DNA of 64,000 nt, from the NCBI RefSeq assembly GCF_001263395.1, contig NZ_CP011786.1:434001-498000 (forward strand), read 5' to 3'. Origin of the DNA: Bifidobacterium actinocoloniiforme DSM 22766. Lineage in GTDB: Bacteria > Actinomycetota > Actinomycetes > Actinomycetales > Bifidobacteriaceae. Of the stretch, positions 15,896-26,226 are shown piece by piece (the first letter of the stretch is position 1; each line of letters starts with the position of its first letter). Under the pieces are notes generated by a model, which saw only the letters and a program-made list of their open reading frames with translations, was not told the origin of the DNA and made no database searches. The translations under genes and the position numbers were made by a program.

Positions 15896-18487
15896 ATGGT
15901 ACGAGCGGAAAAGGCCATGAGCGGGGCGGGGAGGGGTCCACAACCGCCGCAGGCGATTGAGGTGGAGGGGGCCAGGGTCCACAACCTGCGCAAGGTCAAT
16001 GTACGGGTGCCCCTGAACCGTCTGGTCGGCATCGCTGGCGTCTCCGGCTCCGGCAAGTCCTCCCTGGCGCTTGGTGTGCTCTACGCCGAGGGGTCGCGGC
16101 GGTACCTGGACGCTCTCTCGACCTATACCAGGCGGCGGATGACCCAGGCGGAGAAGCCCAGGGTGGACTCGGTGCGTTTCCTGCCGCCCGCGCTGGCCCT
16201 GAGGCAGCGGCCTGGGGCAGGGGGGATGCGTTCGACCTTCGGGACCTCCACCGAGCTGCTGAACGTCCTGAGGCTCATGTTCTCCCGCTTGGCCTCCCAT
16301 CGTTGCCCCAACGGGCACTACGTGGAGCCGACCATGAAGGTGGCCGCCGAGATCCCGATCCTCTGCCCGGTGTGCAAAGCCCGGGTCACGCCCCCGTCGG
16401 CCGAGGAACTGGCCTTCAACTCCCTGGGCGCCTGCCCTACCTGCCAGGGGACTGGCACGATTCACGAAGTGGACGATGCCGCTTTGGTGCCGGACCCGAA
16501 CTTGAGCATTGACCATGGTGCCGTCGTGCCCTGGCGGACGTTCGGCTTCAATGTGCAGCCCGATATTGTCCGCGAGTTCGGCGTGCGCACCGACGTGCCT
16601 TTCAAGGAGTTGAAGGACTGGGAGAAGAGGATAGTCTTCGAGGGCCCGGAAGAGAAGAAGCACATCACAATCACCTCGGTCAAGGGGGTGCACGAGCTGG
16701 ACTTCACCTTCCGCAACGCCCGCCTGACCGTCACCAAGGAGCTGGAGCGGGCCGGTGACGACAAGCGCATGGCCAAGGTCGCCAAGTTCCTGAAAGAGCG
16801 TACCTGTCCTGACTGCCAGGGCAGTCGTTTGGATCCGTTGGCCCGCGCCCCGCGCATTCAGGGACGGGGGCTGGCCGAGGTCACCGCCTGGTCGCTAGGA
16901 GACGTGCTGGCCTGGGCGTCCGACGTGCCGAAGAGCCTGCCCGCGGACATGCGCACTATGGCCAGCGACTTGGTCGACACGCTGGAAAGCATGGGGCGTC
17001 GGCTGATGCAACTGGGTCTGGGCTATTTGACCTTGGACCGTCCCTCCGCGTCCCTGTCCACGGGCGAGCGGCAACGGGCCCAGCTTTCCAGGGCCGTGCG
17101 TAATGAGACCACGGGTGTGCTCTACGTGCTGGATGAACCCTCAACTGGTCTGCACCCAGCGAACATCGAAGGACTGATCGGCGTGATGCGCGACCTGGTC
17201 GCGGCTGGTAACTCAGTGGTTTTCGTGGACCATGACGTGCGCGTGCTCAAGGCGGCCGACTACTTCATCGAGATGGGCCCAGGGGCCGGCCGTCTGGGCG
17301 GCCGGGTCATCGCCCAAGGCTCGCCGGAAAGGATCGCGGCCAATCCTGAATCGCGCATAGCAGGCTTCCTGACCGGCCGTGAACCGGTCCTGGTCCGGGA
17401 GCGTCAGCCTTTGCCGGCCGCGAAGGCGAGGGCTGACAAGGAAAGAGGGAATACGGGGCAAACGGACTGGATTCGTATGCGAACCAAGCCGATTCACACC
17501 GTTCATGCCATGGATGTGGCTATTCCCCGTGGGCGGATGACGGCGGTGACAGGGGTTTCCGGCTCAGGCAAGACGACGATGGTCCTCGAATCGCTCTTGC
17601 CGGCCCTGCAGGCGCAGGAGGAGGGCGGGAGGCTGCCTAGACACGTGGAAACGGTGGAAGCGGCTGGCATAGAGCGGGTTAGGCTGGTTGATTCCTCGCC
17701 AATAGGGATCAACGTGCGCTCCACCGTAGCCACTTACACTTCCGTCATGGACATGCTGCGCCGAGCTTTCGCCGATACGAGCGAGGCCAAGCGCCGAGGG
17801 CTCAAGCTCTCCGCATTCTCATACAACACTGGCTCCTTGCGCTGCCCCCAGTGCGATGGGACTGGCCAAATCAGCCTGGACGTGCAGTTCCTGCCCGATG
17901 TGACGATCACCTGCCCTGTGTGCGGCGGGTCACGCTATAAGCCTCAGACCCAGGAGATCAGGTTGACCACCCCGGCCCACCCGGAACCGATGAGCCTGCC
18001 CCAGTTGCTGGACATGGACGTCACCCAAGCTTTGCAAGCCTTCGACCGGGCGCCCGCAGGCCTTTACCAGCGCATCCGCAAGGCCTTGGGCACCCTGGAC
18101 GACCTAGGCTTGGGCTACCTGAAGCTGGGGGAGGACACGCCCTCGCTATCGGGAGGCGAGGCCCAACGCCTGAAGCTCTCCAATGAACTCGGCAAGCGGC
18201 AGACCACCTCTTTGTTCGTCCTGGACGAGCCCACGACAGGCTTGCACCCCCTGGACGTACGCACCCTGATCGGCGTCCTGCAGCGGCTGGTGGATGGGGG
18301 AGCCACGGTCGTCTTCATCGAGCATGACCTGGACATGATCGCCAACGCCGACTATGTGATCGACATGGGCCCTGGCGGCGGGCAGGAGGGCGGATCGATC
18401 GTGGCGGCCGGGACCCCCAGCCAACTGGCCCGCGACCCCAAGAGCGTCACCGGCGCCTACCTGGCTGAGCATCTGGGCGTGTCCTGA
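15896..18487 (+). CDS. UvrA-like ABC ATPase (UvrA paralogue)
   Basis: An 863-residue protein with two UvrA-type ATPase halves. Walker A motifs are GVSGSGKSSLALGVL (~50) and GVSGSGKTTMVLESL (~555). ABC signatures are LSTGERQRAQLSRAV and LSGGEAQRLKLSNELG. Zinc knuckles are CPVCKARVTP...CPTCQGTG and CPQCDGTG...CPVCGGSRY. It is about 100 residues shorter than canonical UvrA (~950), which suggests the UvrB-interaction region is missing. Such paralogues are linked to drug resistance in antibiotic producers, but the role here is unknown. The ATG at 15896 has GGAGG 10 nt upstream. It lies alone between aroKB and pyrG. Confidence 0.85.
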   Translation: MVRAEKAMSGAGRGPQPPQAIEVEGARVHNLRKVNVRVPLNRLVGIAGVSGSGKSSLALGVLYAEGSRRYLDALSTYTRRRMTQAEKPRVDSVRFLPPALALRQRPGAGGMRSTFGTSTELLNVLRLMFSRLASHRCPNGHYVEPTMKVAAEIPILCPVCKARVTPPSAEELAFNSLGACPTCQGTGTIHEVDDAALVPDPNLSIDHGAVVPWRTFGFNVQPDIVREFGVRTDVPFKELKDWEKRIVFEGPEEKKHITITSVKGVHELDFTFRNARLTVTKELERAGDDKRMAKVAKFLKERTCPDCQGSRLDPLARAPRIQGRGLAEVTAWSLGDVLAWASDVPKSLPADMRTMASDLVDTLESMGRRLMQLGLGYLTLDRPSASLSTGERQRAQLSRAVRNETTGVLYVLDEPSTGLHPANIEGLIGVMRDLVAAGNSVVFVDHDVRVLKAADYFIEMGPGAGRLGGRVIAQGSPERIAANPESRIAGFLTGREPVLVRERQPLPAAKARADKERGNTGQTDWIRMRTKPIHTVHAMDVAIPRGRMTAVTGVSGSGKTTMVLESLLPALQAQEEGGRLPRHVETVEAAGIERVRLVDSSPIGINVRSTVATYTSVMDMLRRAFADTSEAKRRGLKLSAFSYNTGSLRCPQCDGTGQISLDVQFLPDVTITCPVCGGSRYKPQTQEIRLTTPAHPEPMSLPQLLDMDVTQALQAFDRAPAGLYQRIRKALGTLDDLGLGYLKLGEDTPSLSGGEAQRLKLSNELGKRQTTSLFVLDEPTTGLHPLDVRTLIGVLQRLVDGGATVVFIEHDLDMIANADYVIDMGPGGGQEGGSIVAAGTPSQLARDPKSVTGAYLAEHLGVS

Positions 18488-18569
18488 GTCCGGCCAAGCG
18501 GGAGAGCGGGTCGCCGCCGCCCGCTCTTCGCCGCAAGCATGTCCGCCCCTTTAGGTCGGCTATGGATGA

Positions 18570-18575
18570 TAGATT
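18570..18575 (+). promoter_or_regulatory. -10 box TAGATT for pyrG
   Basis: TAGATT ends 8 nt before the pyrG ATG at 18584 and no ribosome-binding site is seen between them, fitting leaderless transcription. Confidence 0.45.
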
Positions 18576-18583
18576 GAAGTTCC

Positions 18584-20245
18584 ATGGTCAGACAACATGG
18601 AAATTCTCAAGAGCACGTCACCAAGCACATTTTCGTCACCGGCGGTGTCGTGTCCTCACTCGGCAAAGGACTCACCGCTTCCTCCCTTGGCAGGCTCCTG
18701 CGCAGCCGCGGCATCCGCGTTCTTCAGCAGAAGCTCGACCCTTACATCAACGTGGACCCAGGCACGATGAACCCCTTCCAGCACGGCGAGGTTTACGTGA
18801 CCGAGGACGGCGCTGAGACCGACCTGGACATCGGCCATTACGAGCGCTTCCTTGATGTTTTCCTGAGCCAAAAGGCCAACGTCACCACCGGGCAGATCTA
18901 CCAGTCGGTCCTGCGCAAGGAACGGGCCGGCGAGTACCTGGGCCAGTGCGTGCAGGTGATTCCTCACATCACCAACGAGATCAAGAGCCGGATGCGGGCC
19001 CAGGCAAGCGATGACGTGGACGTCATCATCACCGAGATCGGCGGCACGGTCGGCGACATTGAGTCCCAGCCCTTCATGGAGGCCGCCCGCGAGGTTCGCC
19101 GCGACATTGGCCCTGACAACTGCATGTTCGTGCACGTCTCCCTGGTGCCCTACATCGCCGCGGCCCATGAGCTCAAGACGAAGCCCACCCAGCACTCGGT
19201 CATGGCCTTGCGCCAGCTGGGCATCGCCCCTGACGCCCTGGTCCTGCGCTCCGACCGGCCGCTCAACCAGTCGATCAAGGACAAGATCTCCCTGATGTGC
19301 GACGTGGACGAGGAGGGCGTGGTCAACTGCGTGGACGCTCCCTCCATCTACGACGTACCCAAGATCCTGCATGACGAAGGGCTGGACGCCTACGTGGTGC
19401 GCGAGCTGGGCCTGCCCTTCCACGACGTGGACTGGGCCGAGTGGGATGACCTGTTGGAGCGGGTCCACCACCCCAGTTCCGAGGTGAACGTGGCGATCGT
19501 CGGTAAGTACATCGATCTGCCCGACGCCTACTTGTCCGTCTCCGAGGCCCTGAAGGCCGGCGGTTTCGCCAACCGTTCCAAGGTGAACGTCAAGTGGGTG
19601 GCGGCCGACGACTGCGAGACCCTGGCTGGGGCCCAGAAAGCCCTGGACGGCGTCGACGGGATCGTGATCCCCGGCGGCTTCGGCATCCGTGGCATCGAAG
19701 GCAAGATCGGCGCCCTGCGCTACGCCCGCGAGAACAAGCTTCCCGCACTGGGCCTGTGCCTGGGGCTGCAATCTATGGTGATTGAGTACGCCCGTCATGT
19801 GCTGGGCATGGAGGACGCGAATTCCTCCGAGTTCGAGTCCGACTGCGCCAACCCGGTCATTGCGACGATGGAGGAGCAGAAGTCAATCGTCGAGGGTCAC
19901 GGCGACCTGGGCCACACCATGCGCTTGGGCGCTTACCCGGCCGTGCTGGACCCAGACTCCCTGGTCGCCGGGCTCTACGGGGCCACTGAGGTCAGTGAGC
20001 GTCACCGGCACCGCTATGAGGTGAATGTGGCTTACAAGGAGCGCCTGAACCAGGCGGGTCTGCATATCTGCGGCACCAGCCCCGACGGCGAGCTGACCGA
20101 GTTCGTTGAATTGGACCCCTCCGTCCACCCCTTCTACGTGGGCACCCAGGCCCATCCGGAGTTCAAGTCAAGGCCCACTAAGCCCCACCCCTTGTTCGCC
20201 GGGCTGGTGAAGGCCAGTCTCGACCACCAAGCCGCGCGCAACTGA
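18584..20245 (+). CDS. pyrG: CTP synthase
   Basis: A 553-residue enzyme that makes CTP from UTP, ATP and glutamine. The N-terminal synthase domain starts at [19 protein letters not shown] and contains [14 protein letters not shown]. The C-terminal glutamine amidotransferase domain has GGFGIRG, the nucleophile in LGLCLGLQ, and [10 protein letters not shown]. Length is normal. It is probably transcribed as a single gene, with a TAGATT box 8 nt before the ATG and a very stable terminator after the stop. Confidence 0.98.
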   Translation: MVRQHGNSQEHVTKHIFVTGGVVSSLGKGLTASSLGRLLRSRGIRVLQQKLDPYINVDPGTMNPFQHGEVYVTEDGAETDLDIGHYERFLDVFLSQKANVTTGQIYQSVLRKERAGEYLGQCVQVIPHITNEIKSRMRAQASDDVDVIITEIGGTVGDIESQPFMEAAREVRRDIGPDNCMFVHVSLVPYIAAAHELKTKPTQHSVMALRQLGIAPDALVLRSDRPLNQSIKDKISLMCDVDEEGVVNCVDAPSIYDVPKILHDEGLDAYVVRELGLPFHDVDWAEWDDLLERVHHPSSEVNVAIVGKYIDLPDAYLSVSEALKAGGFANRSKVNVKWVAADDCETLAGAQKALDGVDGIVIPGGFGIRGIEGKIGALRYARENKLPALGLCLGLQSMVIEYARHVLGMEDANSSEFESDCANPVIATMEEQKSIVEGHGDLGHTMRLGAYPAVLDPDSLVAGLYGATEVSERHRHRYEVNVAYKERLNQAGLHICGTSPDGELTEFVELDPSVHPFYVGTQAHPEFKSRPTKPHPLFAGLVKASLDHQAARN

Positions 20246-20271
20246 GCGGTGGTAGTCGTCGCGCCTGATCA

Positions 20272-20310
20272 CGCGGGGACCCCGCTAGGTGCGGGGCCCC
20301 CGCGCGTTTC
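20272..20310 (+). terminator. pyrG terminator
   Basis: CGCGGGGACCCCGC pairs with GCGGGGCCCCCGCG (14 bp, one mismatch) around a 5-nt loop TAGGT, followed by CGTTTCTC. Confidence 0.75.
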
Positions 20311-20671
20311 TCTGCCGGGCGGGTCCCCTTCCTCTTTGAATACCCATCACGGTCCGCGGGCAGTCCATCGCGAATGTGCGGCAACTCAATCCCCGCCGGG
20401 TCGTTCTCTCGGGGTGTCCGCCGGAGCTTGGTAGTCGAGCGCTGCTCGATGGGCCCAGTCAGGGACGATGGACCGCGCAGGCAGGAGCGTCAGAGCGCCC
20501 CTTGCGCCGAGGCCATGCTGTGGGAGGAAGCTACGCCTGCGGTCTTCCCGCCAACGCGGTCTATGCCGCGCGCAAATGAGGTCTGGCGGTTTGCCACCGA
20601 GAAGGATATTCTGGATTCAATCAGCCAGGCCGCTCCGATGCGGTCCGCGGGGTGTAAGGAGGTCCGTACGC
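20311..20671 (+). other. Leader region of the suf operon
   Basis: About 360 bp without a convincing gene between the pyrG terminator and sufB. It contains CGAGCGCTGCTCG (20436-20448), a short palindrome that could be a hairpin or a protein site. No regulator gene of the SufR type is present here, and I could not assign a promoter with confidence. Confidence 0.4.
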
Positions 20672-22171
20672 GTGAGTGACAGCTCGAAGCAAGCGGATAC
20701 GGTGCGGGATGTGGAGATGAGTCAGTATGTCGCTGACCGATCCCGCGTCAATGAAGATAAAATCAAGCAGGATGACGAGATCCTCTCCCAATTCGGGGAT
20801 TACAACTATGGTTGGCATGACTCGGATGCCGCTGGCGAGGCCGCCCACAAGGGCATTGACGAGGACGTGGTCCGGGCCATCTCTGCGGACAAGCACGAAC
20901 CCGAGTGGATGCTCGAACGTCGCTTGCAAGGGTACAGGGCTTTCATCGACAAGCCCATGCCTAAGTGGGGCGTGGACCTGAGCGATTTCGACGCCCAGGA
21001 CTTCAAGTACTACGTGAAGCCGCTGGATAAGCAGGCCCAGTCTTGGGAGGACCTGCCTGCAGACATCAAGAGCACTTACGACCGTTTGGGCATCCCTGAG
21101 GCCGAGAAGAATAGGCTGGTCTCCGGCGTGGCCGCCCAGTACGAGTCCGAGGTCATCTATAACTCGATTCGTGAGGACCTGAAGGAACAAGGCGTCATCT
21201 TCATGGACACCGACACGGCCCTCCAGGAGCACCCGGACCTTTTCAAAAAGTACTTCGGCACCGTGATCCCGGCTGACGACAACAAGTTCGCCGCCCTGAA
21301 CACCGCGGCATGGTCGGGCGGCTCTTTCGTCTACGTCCCCAAGGGAGTCCACGTGGACATCCCCCTCCAGGCTTACTTCCGCATCAACACGCCGAACATG
21401 GGGCAGTTCGAGCGTACGCTGATCATCGCTGACGAGGGATCGTACGTGCACTATGTAGAGGGTTGCACAGCGCCTATTTACACGACCGACTCCCTGCATG
21501 CCGCCATCGTGGAGATCATCGTCGAACCCCACGCCCGCGTGCGCTACACGACCGTGCAGAACTGGTCCAACAACGTTTACAACCTTGTCACCCAACGAGC
21601 CTATGTGCGCGAAGGCGGCAGCATGGAATGGGTGGATGGCAACATCGGTTCCAAGGCGACCATGAAGTACCCCGCCTGCATCCTGGCCGAACCGTACGCC
21701 AGGGGCGAGACCATGTCCCTCGGCTTCGCGGGGCAAGGCCAGTACCAGGACACCGGCGCCAAGATGATCCACTTGGCTCCGCACACCTCATCCACCATCG
21801 TCTCCAAGTCCATCTCGCGCAACCTGGGCCGTGCCGCATACCGTGGATTGGTCAAAATCGCCAAGGGGGCGGAGCACTCCTCCTCCTCAGTGGTCTGCGA
21901 CGCCTTGCTCGTGGATGAGTACTCGCGCTCCGACACCTACCCACATGTGGATGTACGTGAGGACGACGTGACCATGTCCCACGAGGCTACGGTCTCCAAG
22001 ATTTCCGAAGACCAGCTTTTCTACCTGATGAGCCGTGGCCTGAGCGAGGAGGAGGCCCGTGGCATGATCGTGCGTGGCTTCGTGGAGCCCATATCCCGTG
22101 AGCTGCCTATGGAATACGCCTTGGAGTTGAACAGGCTGGTGGAGCTGCAGATGGAAGGGTCGGTCGGCTGA
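20672..22171 (+). CDS. sufB: Fe-S cluster assembly protein SufB
   Basis: A 499-residue SufB, the scaffold subunit of the SufBCD complex that assembles Fe-S clusters. Recognisable blocks are [52 protein letters not shown] and VQLGRAAYR-like [13 protein letters not shown]. The GTG at 20672 is fixed by AAGGAGGT 8 nt upstream; the open frame extends back to 20468 without support. First gene of sufB-sufD-sufC-sufS-sufU-sufT, the minimal actinobacterial SUF system. Confidence 0.96.
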   Translation: MSDSSKQADTVRDVEMSQYVADRSRVNEDKIKQDDEILSQFGDYNYGWHDSDAAGEAAHKGIDEDVVRAISADKHEPEWMLERRLQGYRAFIDKPMPKWGVDLSDFDAQDFKYYVKPLDKQAQSWEDLPADIKSTYDRLGIPEAEKNRLVSGVAAQYESEVIYNSIREDLKEQGVIFMDTDTALQEHPDLFKKYFGTVIPADDNKFAALNTAAWSGGSFVYVPKGVHVDIPLQAYFRINTPNMGQFERTLIIADEGSYVHYVEGCTAPIYTTDSLHAAIVEIIVEPHARVRYTTVQNWSNNVYNLVTQRAYVREGGSMEWVDGNIGSKATMKYPACILAEPYARGETMSLGFAGQGQYQDTGAKMIHLAPHTSSTIVSKSISRNLGRAAYRGLVKIAKGAEHSSSSVVCDALLVDEYSRSDTYPHVDVREDDVTMSHEATVSKISEDQLFYLMSRGLSEEEARGMIVRGFVEPISRELPMEYALELNRLVELQMEGSVG

Positions 22172-22172
22172 T

Positions 22173-23399
22173 ATGGCACAGCGTGAAGCAACGAACATCC
22201 CGCAAGGCCCAAGTGGGGACCCCTACGCGGCCCCAGCTAGGATGCCCTCCAGCGCCGATAGGTCCCCGCGCTCCTTCAACCCGGGCGATTTCGCCATCCC
22301 CACGCGCAAGCAGGATGACTGGCGGTTCACTCCGGTTGAGCGCCTGGAGGAGTTCTTCCAACCCTTCCATGCCTCGGGCCGCACCGCGGTTGAGGTCAGC
22401 GCGATGGACGGAGGCCCCCTGGACCAATCTCAGGTCACGGTCAACACAGTCGGCATGGGTCAGGCGCCTTCCGGGACCGTCCTCAAGCCCAGCGATCGGG
22501 CGTCGGCCATCGAATGGGCCTGCGGGTCCAAGGCGACCGTGGTCTCCCTCCAGGGGCGAATCAGCCAGCCTGTGCTGGTTAAGGTCACTGGCGGCGGTCA
22601 GGACTTGGACGCTTTCCATCTGGTCATCCAGGTCGCTGATCAGGCCCATGCCGACGTGGTCGTCGAGCACGAGGGCGACGCCCGCTTGGCTGAGGGGGTC
22701 GAGATCATCACGGGCCGCGATTCCCAGGTCTCCACCACCTTCATTCAGGAGTGGGCTCCGACGGCCAAGGAGGTCAGCGATCAGCGCATCCACATGGGTC
22801 CCGGCGCCAGCCTGCGCCACTCGGTCGTCACCCTAGGCGGCGACGTGGTCCGCATCCGCATGGACCAGGAGTTCGGCGGCGAGGGCGGCGATCTGAACAT
22901 GCTGGGCATCTACTTCGTGGACCCCGGCCAGCACATCGAGCACCGGACCATGGTGGTCCACAACCACCCACGGTGCAAGTCCCGCGTGGTTTACAAGGGC
23001 GCTTTGGACGGCCCTAAAGCCCACTCCACCTGGGTGGGCAACGCCCTGATTCAGCCGACCGCTTCCGGCACCGACTCCTATGAGCTGAACCGGAATCTGG
23101 TTCTCACTCCCGGTGCGGTGGCTGATTCGGAGCCCAACTTGGAGATTGAGAACGGCGACATCGTCGGGGCAGGGCACGCCTCCTCGGTCGGCCGCTTCGA
23201 GGATGAGCAGCTCTTCTACCTCCAGTCGAGGGGCGTGCCCGAGCGGGAGGCCCGCAAGCTGGTGGTCCGCGGCTTCTTCGGGGAACTGGTCGAGGAGATA
23301 GGCATCCCATCCGTCTCCGGACATCTGATGAACGTCATCGACCGGCGGCTGTCCAAGGGGGAGAACGAAGAGATGAAGCACGTTTTGGAGGGTAACTGA
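22173..23399 (+). CDS. sufD: Fe-S cluster assembly protein SufD
   Basis: A 408-residue SufD, partner of SufB and SufC. N-terminal IPTRKQDDWRFTPVERLEEF and the C-terminal SufBD core (VVHNHPRCKSRVVYKGALDG, GTDSYELNRNLVLT, EDEQLFYLQSRGVPEREARK) are typical. It starts one base after the sufB stop and ends one base before sufC, so the three subunits are tightly coupled. Confidence 0.95.
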   Translation: MAQREATNIPQGPSGDPYAAPARMPSSADRSPRSFNPGDFAIPTRKQDDWRFTPVERLEEFFQPFHASGRTAVEVSAMDGGPLDQSQVTVNTVGMGQAPSGTVLKPSDRASAIEWACGSKATVVSLQGRISQPVLVKVTGGGQDLDAFHLVIQVADQAHADVVVEHEGDARLAEGVEIITGRDSQVSTTFIQEWAPTAKEVSDQRIHMGPGASLRHSVVTLGGDVVRIRMDQEFGGEGGDLNMLGIYFVDPGQHIEHRTMVVHNHPRCKSRVVYKGALDGPKAHSTWVGNALIQPTASGTDSYELNRNLVLTPGAVADSEPNLEIENGDIVGAGHASSVGRFEDEQLFYLQSRGVPEREARKLVVRGFFGELVEEIGIPSVSGHLMNVIDRRLSKGENEEMKHVLEGN

Positions 23400-23400
23400 T

Positions 23401-24180
23401 ATGTCGACACTGGAAATCAAGGATTTGCACGTCTCCGTGGAGACCAAAGAGGGACGCAAGCAGATTCTCAAGGGCGCCACGCTGACCATCAATTCGGGCG
23501 AAACCCACGCGATCATGGGACCAAACGGCTCCGGCAAGTCCACACTGGCATACACGCTGGCTGGCCACCCCAAGTACCTGGTTGATTCCGGCCAGGCCCT
23601 CCTGGATGGCGAGGACCTGCTGAAGATGACCCCTGATGAGAGGGCCAAGGCCGGGCTCTTCCTGGCCATGCAGTACCCGGTCGAGGTCTCAGGCGTCTCC
23701 ATGACGAACTTCCTGCGCACCGCCAAGACCGAGGTTGACGGCAAGGCGCCGGCGATTCGCACGTGGACCAAGGAACTGAACGAGGCGATGAAGCGTCTGC
23801 GGATGGACCCCAAGTTCGCCCAGCGTTCGGTCAATGAGGGCTTTTCCGGCGGCGAGAAGAAACGGGCCGAGGTCCTGCAGTTGGAGCTTCTGAAGCCCAA
23901 GTTCGCCATTTTGGACGAGACCGACTCGGGTTTGGACGTTGACGCTCTGCGCATCGTCTCCGAGGGGGTCAACCGGGCCAAGGGGAGCACGGGGCTGGGC
24001 ATCATGATGGTGACCCACTACACGCGCATCCTCAAGTACATCAAACCGGACATCGTCCACGTTTTCTCCGATGGCCGTTTCGTCAAGACAGGCGGTCCTG
24101 AACTGGCCGATGAGCTGGAGGAAACCGGCTACGACCAGTACTTGCCTGAGGGGTCCGACTCGGAGTCGGCTCTGGCCTGA
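23401..24180 (+). CDS. sufC: Fe-S cluster assembly ATPase SufC
   Basis: A 259-residue ABC-type ATPase that drives SufBD conformational change. Walker A is GPNGSGKSTLAYTLAGHP, the signature region is FSGGEKKRAEVLQ, and Walker B/Glu is FAILDETDSGLDVDALR. It lies one base downstream of sufD. The C terminus (SDSESALA) is acidic and slightly longer than in E. coli SufC. Confidence 0.97.
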   Translation: MSTLEIKDLHVSVETKEGRKQILKGATLTINSGETHAIMGPNGSGKSTLAYTLAGHPKYLVDSGQALLDGEDLLKMTPDERAKAGLFLAMQYPVEVSGVSMTNFLRTAKTEVDGKAPAIRTWTKELNEAMKRLRMDPKFAQRSVNEGFSGGEKKRAEVLQLELLKPKFAILDETDSGLDVDALRIVSEGVNRAKGSTGLGIMMVTHYTRILKYIKPDIVHVFSDGRFVKTGGPELADELEETGYDQYLPEGSDSESALA

Positions 24181-24273
24181 GGCCGCGAGCTGATTGACGA
24201 TTTCGCTGACGACGCCTCGCATGGTTGTGATTGGCTGGCGGCGTGGAACGGCTGGGTGAGTGAAGGAGTGGCC

Positions 24274-25545
24274 ATGGAAGGTTTCGCGGAGATTCGCGGG
24301 CAGTTCCCAGCTCTGGATCAGGAGGTGCACGGTCACCCACTGGTCTACCTGGATTCGGCGGCCACGGCTCAGAAGCCCCGGCAGGTCATTGAGGCCGAGT
24401 CCCGCTTCTATGAGAGCGATAACGCGGGCGTTCACCGGGGCGCTCACGAGCTGGCCGCTCGCTCGACGATGGACTTCGAGCGAGCCCGGTCCCAGATCGC
24501 GCGCCTGGTTGGGGCGGATGCCCGGGAAGGGCATGAGGAGATCGTGGTGACGGCCGGCGCGACGGCGGGCCTGAACCTGCTGGCCACCGCCTTCGGCAAC
24601 GCCAGTCAGGGCAGCGGGGGAGAGGCCGCGAAACGGTTCGCCCTTGGGCCGGGCGACGAGGTGGTGGTCAGCGAAGCCGAACATCATTCGGTCCTTTTGC
24701 CCTTCCAGGAGCTCTGCCGGCGCACTGGCGCCAGCCTCAAGTGGTTCGGCCTGGACGAGGAAGGCAGGATTCGCTCCGACACCGCTGACAGCGTCATTAG
24801 CGAGAGGGCCAAGGTCGTCGCCATCACCCATGTGTCCAACGTGACCGGGGCAATCACGGAATTGGAGCCGATCATCCGTCGGGCCCACGAGGTGGGTGCG
24901 CTCGTGATCCTGGACGTCTGCCAGTCCGTGCCCCACCTGCCGATTGATGTGCACGCCCTGGGCGTTGACTTCGCTGTCTGGAGCGCCCACAAAATGTACG
25001 GGCCCACCGGCGTGGGCTTCCTGTACGGACGCAGGGAGCTTCTGGAAGCCTTGCCGCCGGCCAGCTTCGGCGGTTCCATGGTGGAGTTGGCCTTTCTCGA
25101 TAAACCCGCCCAATACATGGCGCCGCCGGCCCGTTTCGAAGCGGGTACGCAGCCGGTCGCCCAGGTCGTGGCCGCCGGCGTGGCCGCCGAGTGGATGCTC
25201 CAGGTGGGGCTCGAGCGGATCGCTGAGCATGAGAGTGCGATTACCGCCGAGCTGCTGAAGCTGGGTGACATCGAGGGGGTGCGAATCCTAGGGCCCACAA
25301 GCCCCGAAGCCCGCATAGGCACGGTCGCTTTCGACGTTGCTGGCGTCCACCCCCACGACGTGGGCCAGTACGTTGACTCACGCGGCATAGCCATCCGAGT
25401 GGGCCACCACTGTGCTCAGCCCGTCCACCGGCATTTCGGTTTGTTCGCTTCCAACCGGGCTTCCACCGGCGTCTACAACAGCGTGGAGGACGCGGATCGG
25501 CTCTATGAGGCGGTAAGCGGGGTGAGGGCCTTCTTCGGCGTGTGA
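24274..25545 (+). CDS. sufS: Cysteine desulfurase SufS
   Basis: A 423-residue PLP enzyme that takes sulfur from cysteine for Fe-S assembly. It has YLDSAATAQKPRQVIEA at the N terminus, the PLP lysine in WSAHKMYGPTGVGFLYG, and the persulfide cysteine in RVGHHCAQPVHRHFG. The ATG at 24274 is chosen because GAAGGAG lies 5 nt upstream; an in-frame GTG at 24256 is less well placed. A segment around residues 110-130 (GNASQGSGGEAAKRFALGPG) is longer than in most homologues. Paired with SufU as sulfur acceptor. Confidence 0.95.
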   Translation: MEGFAEIRGQFPALDQEVHGHPLVYLDSAATAQKPRQVIEAESRFYESDNAGVHRGAHELAARSTMDFERARSQIARLVGADAREGHEEIVVTAGATAGLNLLATAFGNASQGSGGEAAKRFALGPGDEVVVSEAEHHSVLLPFQELCRRTGASLKWFGLDEEGRIRSDTADSVISERAKVVAITHVSNVTGAITELEPIIRRAHEVGALVILDVCQSVPHLPIDVHALGVDFAVWSAHKMYGPTGVGFLYGRRELLEALPPASFGGSMVELAFLDKPAQYMAPPARFEAGTQPVAQVVAAGVAAEWMLQVGLERIAEHESAITAELLKLGDIEGVRILGPTSPEARIGTVAFDVAGVHPHDVGQYVDSRGIAIRVGHHCAQPVHRHFGLFASNRASTGVYNSVEDADRLYEAVSGVRAFFGV

Positions 25546-25604
25546 AAGCGGTGGGAGGCGTTCACCTGAGGCTCAGATGGGCGGTGCAGGACCAGGGATG
25601 CAGG

Positions 25605-25610
25605 TAGGTT
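25605..25610 (+). promoter_or_regulatory. -10 box TAGGTT, internal promoter for sufU
   Basis: TAGGTT ends 7 nt before the sufU ATG. It would give sufU-sufT a separate leaderless transcript within the suf operon. Confidence 0.45.
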
Positions 25611-25617
25611 GGGGAGC

Positions 25618-26226
25618 ATGGCGGACGATTACGGCATGAGCGAGCAAGAGCTTGAGCAGATGTACCAGGAGGTCATCCTGGACGCGGCCAAGCACCCACA
25701 TGGCAGGATCGATTCAGCGGATCGTGATGACCCAGCCGCATACGACGGTTCCGGTGATGGCGCTGTCACGCTCAAGTTGGAGCACGAATACTGCGTGCCC
25801 GCTCAGTCCCAGCAGTTCAACCCCACCTGTGGCGACACGGCCACGGTGCATGTGGAAGTCTCGGACGGCTCTGACGGCGGTCCCAATCGTATCGAGCGCG
25901 TGGTGTGGGAGGGTCAGGGCTGCTCAATCTCCCAGGCCTCCCTGTCAATCATGGTGGACCTGGTCCAGGGGCGGAGCGTGGATGAGGCTATGGGTCTGGC
26001 GCGTGCCTTCCACCAGCTCATGGAGTCGCGTGGGGCCGGTTTGGACGACGAAGCAGCCCAGGAAGAGCTGGGTGACGCGATTGCCTTCCAGGGCGTCTCC
26101 CGCTATCCCATGCGCATCAAGTGCGCCCTCCTAGCTTGGGAGGGCTTGAAAGCGTCGGTGGCGACTGCGTTGACACGGATTGATGAAGGTGCGGGCGATA
26201 GCGCCGGGGACAAGGAGAGATCATGA
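25618..26226 (+). CDS. sufU: Zinc-dependent sulfurtransferase SufU
   Basis: A 202-residue SufU, which receives the persulfide sulfur from SufS and passes it to SufBCD. The metal/sulfur cysteines are in NPTCGDTATV, WEGQGCSISQASLS and RIKCALLAWEGL. The extra residues between the second and third cysteines are normal for SufU versus IscU. It carries a longer N-terminal region (IDSADRDDPAAYDGSGDG) and an acidic C-terminal tail. The ATG at 25618 is preceded by TAGGTT 7 nt away, consistent with a leaderless internal transcript. Confidence 0.92.
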   Translation: MADDYGMSEQELEQMYQEVILDAAKHPHGRIDSADRDDPAAYDGSGDGAVTLKLEHEYCVPAQSQQFNPTCGDTATVHVEVSDGSDGGPNRIERVVWEGQGCSISQASLSIMVDLVQGRSVDEAMGLARAFHQLMESRGAGLDDEAAQEELGDAIAFQGVSRYPMRIKCALLAWEGLKASVATALTRIDEGAGDSAGDKERS

